From assembly GCA_963578625.1 (NCBI GenBank), contig CAUZEO010000067.1, positions 1 through 17,695 on the forward strand: a stretch of 17,695 nt of DNA. The letters are read 5' to 3'. Numbering within the stretch: the first letter of the stretch is position 1; every line of letters starts with the position of its first letter. Shown one piece after another: positions 15,923 through 17,695 of this stretch. The notes below the pieces were generated by a model. It did no database searches. It was not told where the DNA came from and saw only the letters and a program-made list of their open reading frames with translations. Source of the stretch: CAUZEO01 sp963578625. Its GTDB lineage: Bacteria; Verrucomicrobiota; Kiritimatiellia; SLOV01. A program made the position numbers and the translations under genes.

Positions 15923-16022
15923 TTTTGAGTACAACGCAGTAAACCGTGAAAACTCCGCCACGTACTTCCGAAAACCGAAAACCGAACACCGCGGCCGGAG
16001 GCCGCACGGAAACCAGAATTCC
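15923..16022 (-). repeat. Intergenic hairpin and TTTTCGG tandem repeat
   Basis: On the minus strand, after the stop of the GH-like gene at 16023, comes a perfect hairpin GCGGCC-TCC-GGCCGC (16005-15991). It is followed by three TTCGG-ended units (GTGTTCGG, TTTTCGG, TTTTCGG; about 15989-15967) and a weaker TTTTCACGG. Further on, inside the start of the next gene, is TTTCAGGTTCCAGATTTCC. This low-complexity pattern could be a terminator or attenuator (GC hairpin then T-rich run) or an interspersed repeat element. Confidence 0.45.
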
Positions 16023-17567
16023 TCATTCCCCATGCCCCGGCATCGTCTTGATCGTGGCGGACAGGACCGTGCTCCCGCGTTCAGGGCGGAAATTGTCGGA
16101 AGCGGGCGAAACCTTCAGCCAGACTTCCCCTCGCTCCACCAACGATAACTGCAGCCCGGCGTGAAGGTGACGTGAAGTCCACACCGACGCATCCGCATCG
16201 GGCACGTACACCAGGTCCTCCATGGCATCGCGCACGATCCAATCGGCCTCGTCTCCCAGATGAGGAAATCGAATTCGAAGCGTTACCGGTCGATCCGTGC
16301 TCACATTATTGACATGAACCAGGTGCTCCCCGCGGAGGTGGAAGGTTCGGTGGATGATCTTCCGTTCCAGTGCGGGGTTGCCGCTCCACTCCACCGGGGT
16401 CACGAACCTGATGTCCTCTTCCCCATGAAAGAGAAACTCGCCCACCCGGCGTTCCACCGCGGCCATGCGCCGATTTGCGATTTCCCACGTCTGGTACAAC
16501 TCGGGTGCGGGGTCCTGTTCGAACCACAGCCAGTGCCCATCCATGTTGATGCCGATATCGTACAGGCACTGCGCCGCGCTCACCGCCATGTCCGGCCGGC
16601 CCCCGAACATCGAGTTATCCCAGGTCCCCCCGATGGTCTTCAACCCGAGGGACCGGTTATAATCGTAGAAGGAATACCACCATGGCCTGGTGTGATCATC
16701 CCAGTAATGGCGATGGTCCAGGACAAGAAATGGCACGTCGGAGGAGGTGAGCCCCCGCGCGAGTCCGTACATGCGCCATCGATATTCGGGCTTGTTCGGG
16801 GAGTAGCCGCCGTAGGCCGAGAAAACGAAGTCGGGTTTCACCGCATGAACCCTATCGGCGAATTCGCGGAACATCGCGGCCGTTTCATCCTCCAGGTAGG
16901 CATAGTAATCGGCGAGCCGGTGTTTGCCCTCAAGAAATGAGAATCGATCCGCAGTCGGGACGTCAGCATCCAGGTGCCGTCCTGCCGCGTATCCGCTGAA
17001 ACAGAAATCGCAGACGCAAGCGATTTGAACTCCCAGCGGCCCGCTTTCGTCCGGATAGGGCTCCCAATCCATGTGCAGGCCATCGACCAGGTCGGTCTTC
17101 ACGACTTCCAATGCGTAATTCAGGAACCATCGTTCGTAGAGCGACCTGTCCAGTGGACAGTGGTGGACTTCTTTTCCGAGCTCATCGATCGCCCGGCGTG
17201 CGCCCTCCGCTTTGTTGGGCAGGTTTTGGATGTACTCGGTGGCGAAGTACCGCAGTCCGAACTTCCGGGCGAGGCGCGCCCGATCGAGGTCATATCCCGG
17301 GCTGTGTTCCACGAACACGGTCATGCCGACGCGGGACAGGTTCTCGAACAGATCTTCCGCCGACAGGTGGCTCCGCGCATGACGATTGAAGATGTTGGCC
17401 CACGAGCCCCAGCCAAACCGAATTTTTCCCTGGTTCCACCAGGGCGCCTCGCCACTCTCGGGCGGCGCCTGAGCTTGAGCGATTTCGATCCACAATCCGC
17501 CGGTCAGCAGAGCGCCGACAAAAACGGCCAGTCCGATTTTCCTACACGAGGTAGTCCTCACAGTCAT
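16023..17567 (-). CDS. Exported glycosyl hydrolase-like TIM-barrel protein with CxCxxC motif
   Basis: A 514-residue protein. Signal peptide MTVRTTSCRKIGLAVFVGALLTGG to about AQA (residue 33). The barrel core (about 48-400) has RFGWGSWANIF, GMTVFVEHSPGYD and, at a strand end, VDGLHMDWEPYP (161-172), with D167 and E169 as catalytic candidates. Directly after comes C184-V-C186-DF-C189, possibly a metal site. Later strands include FVFSAYGGYSP and GINMDGHWLWFEQDP. The C-terminal part (about 410-514) is beta-rich (VTLRIRFPHLGDE). It resembles GHL/family-10-like glycosidases; the exact family and substrate are not known to me. No strong Shine-Dalgarno is seen before ATG 17567. It is the first gene of a probable minus-strand operon with the propeller and DUF4838 genes. 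Confidence 0.8.
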   Translation of the reverse strand: MTVRTTSCRKIGLAVFVGALLTGGLWIEIAQAQAPPESGEAPWWNQGKIRFGWGSWANIFNRHARSHLSAEDLFENLSRVGMTVFVEHSPGYDLDRARLARKFGLRYFATEYIQNLPNKAEGARRAIDELGKEVHHCPLDRSLYERWFLNYALEVVKTDLVDGLHMDWEPYPDESGPLGVQIACVCDFCFSGYAAGRHLDADVPTADRFSFLEGKHRLADYYAYLEDETAAMFREFADRVHAVKPDFVFSAYGGYSPNKPEYRWRMYGLARGLTSSDVPFLVLDHRHYWDDHTRPWWYSFYDYNRSLGLKTIGGTWDNSMFGGRPDMAVSAAQCLYDIGINMDGHWLWFEQDPAPELYQTWEIANRRMAAVERRVGEFLFHGEEDIRFVTPVEWSGNPALERKIIHRTFHLRGEHLVHVNNVSTDRPVTLRIRFPHLGDEADWIVRDAMEDLVYVPDADASVWTSRHLHAGLQLSLVERGEVWLKVSPASDNFRPERGSTVLSATIKTMPGHGE

Positions 17568-17695
17568 GGTGACACCAAGCTACAGCAGCGACTGCGTCTT
17601 GGCACGCAAAAGCTGTACACAAGAAAAAAAGAAAAGAAAAAGGGAAAAAAGGGTCAGTGTGTTCAGACGTTCACTACCTGTTTCGTGTTGGAGTG
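17568..17695 (-). promoter_or_regulatory. Upstream region of the secreted-protein operon, with 33-base purine tract
   Basis: The 128 bases upstream of ATG 17567 contain an uninterrupted purine run on the plus strand (17621-17653), which reads as a pyrimidine, T-rich run on the coding strand. Nearer the gene, CCAAG (17575-17579) and CTTGG (17598-17602) form a small inverted repeat in the likely leader. No confident -35/-10 pair is visible. The tract could be a terminator U-run of a gene beyond the window or an UP-like element. Confidence 0.3.

Noticed and set aside
16260..16940. Plus-strand 226-codon open frame opposite the second GH-like gene
   Set aside because: Antisense shadow of a protein with signal peptide and conserved DWEPY motif.

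Overview
The window (about 17.7 kb, moderately GC-rich) looks like chromosome of an uncultured bacterium of the PVC / Planctomycetota-Hydrogenedentota type. This is inferred from gene content only: secreted glycosidase-like proteins of poorly characterised families (DUF4838, GH-like TIM barrels, a PD40 propeller protein), a planctomycete-style WXG100/FtsK type VII-like locus, and a BNR-repeat sialidase-like protein. No rRNA, tRNA, CRISPR array or intact insertion sequence was seen.

Left end (67-2417). The first gene is a peroxiredoxin whose peroxidatic cysteine codon is TGA. The reading frame continues for 111 perfectly conserved-looking codons after it, and a bacterial SECIS-like hairpin follows at the correct distance, so this is read as an exported selenocysteine peroxiredoxin. 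A strong 11-bp hairpin spans its real stop codon. Next is a 435-aa Asp-box (sialidase-like) protein. Converging on it from the minus strand is the remnant of a GH51 alpha-L-arabinofuranosidase, with the N-terminus joined out of frame to the C-terminus and the catalytic barrel gone.

Middle (2440-9073). A DUF4037 nucleotidyltransferase-like gene (minus) is divergent from a plus-strand operon of three genes: a coiled-coil protein with a Gly/Ser/Pro tail, a nucleotidyltransferase-fold protein, and a 76-aa WXG100-like protein. That operon converges, with a 7-base overlap of 3' ends, on a minus-strand pair: a canonical 90-aa WXG100 protein followed by a 1147-aa FtsK/EccC-like ATPase. Together these form a compact type VII-like island. 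It has no visible EccB/EccD/mycosin/FHA partner, but it does contain a nucleotidyltransferase. Only the middle of the three tandem ATPase modules keeps intact Walker motifs. The nucleotidyltransferase could be cargo, a modifier or a regulator; the sequence does not decide this.

Right end (9242-17567). Four minus-strand genes encode exported proteins with signal peptides: a GH-like TIM barrel with C-terminal beta domain, a DUF4838 (alpha-glucuronidase/GH20-like) multidomain protein, a LamG/DUF1080-like plus six-bladed PD40 propeller protein, and another GH-like TIM barrel. The last three are spaced 81-100 bases apart and are probably co-transcribed. They read as an extracellular or periplasmic carbohydrate-processing set with no assignable substrate. 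The 354-base gap at 10868-11221 holds a degenerate plus-strand SEC-C zinc motif, overlapping palindromes and a short-period AATTCC-type repeat. The gap at 15923-16022 holds a GC hairpin and a TTTTCGG-type tandem repeat.
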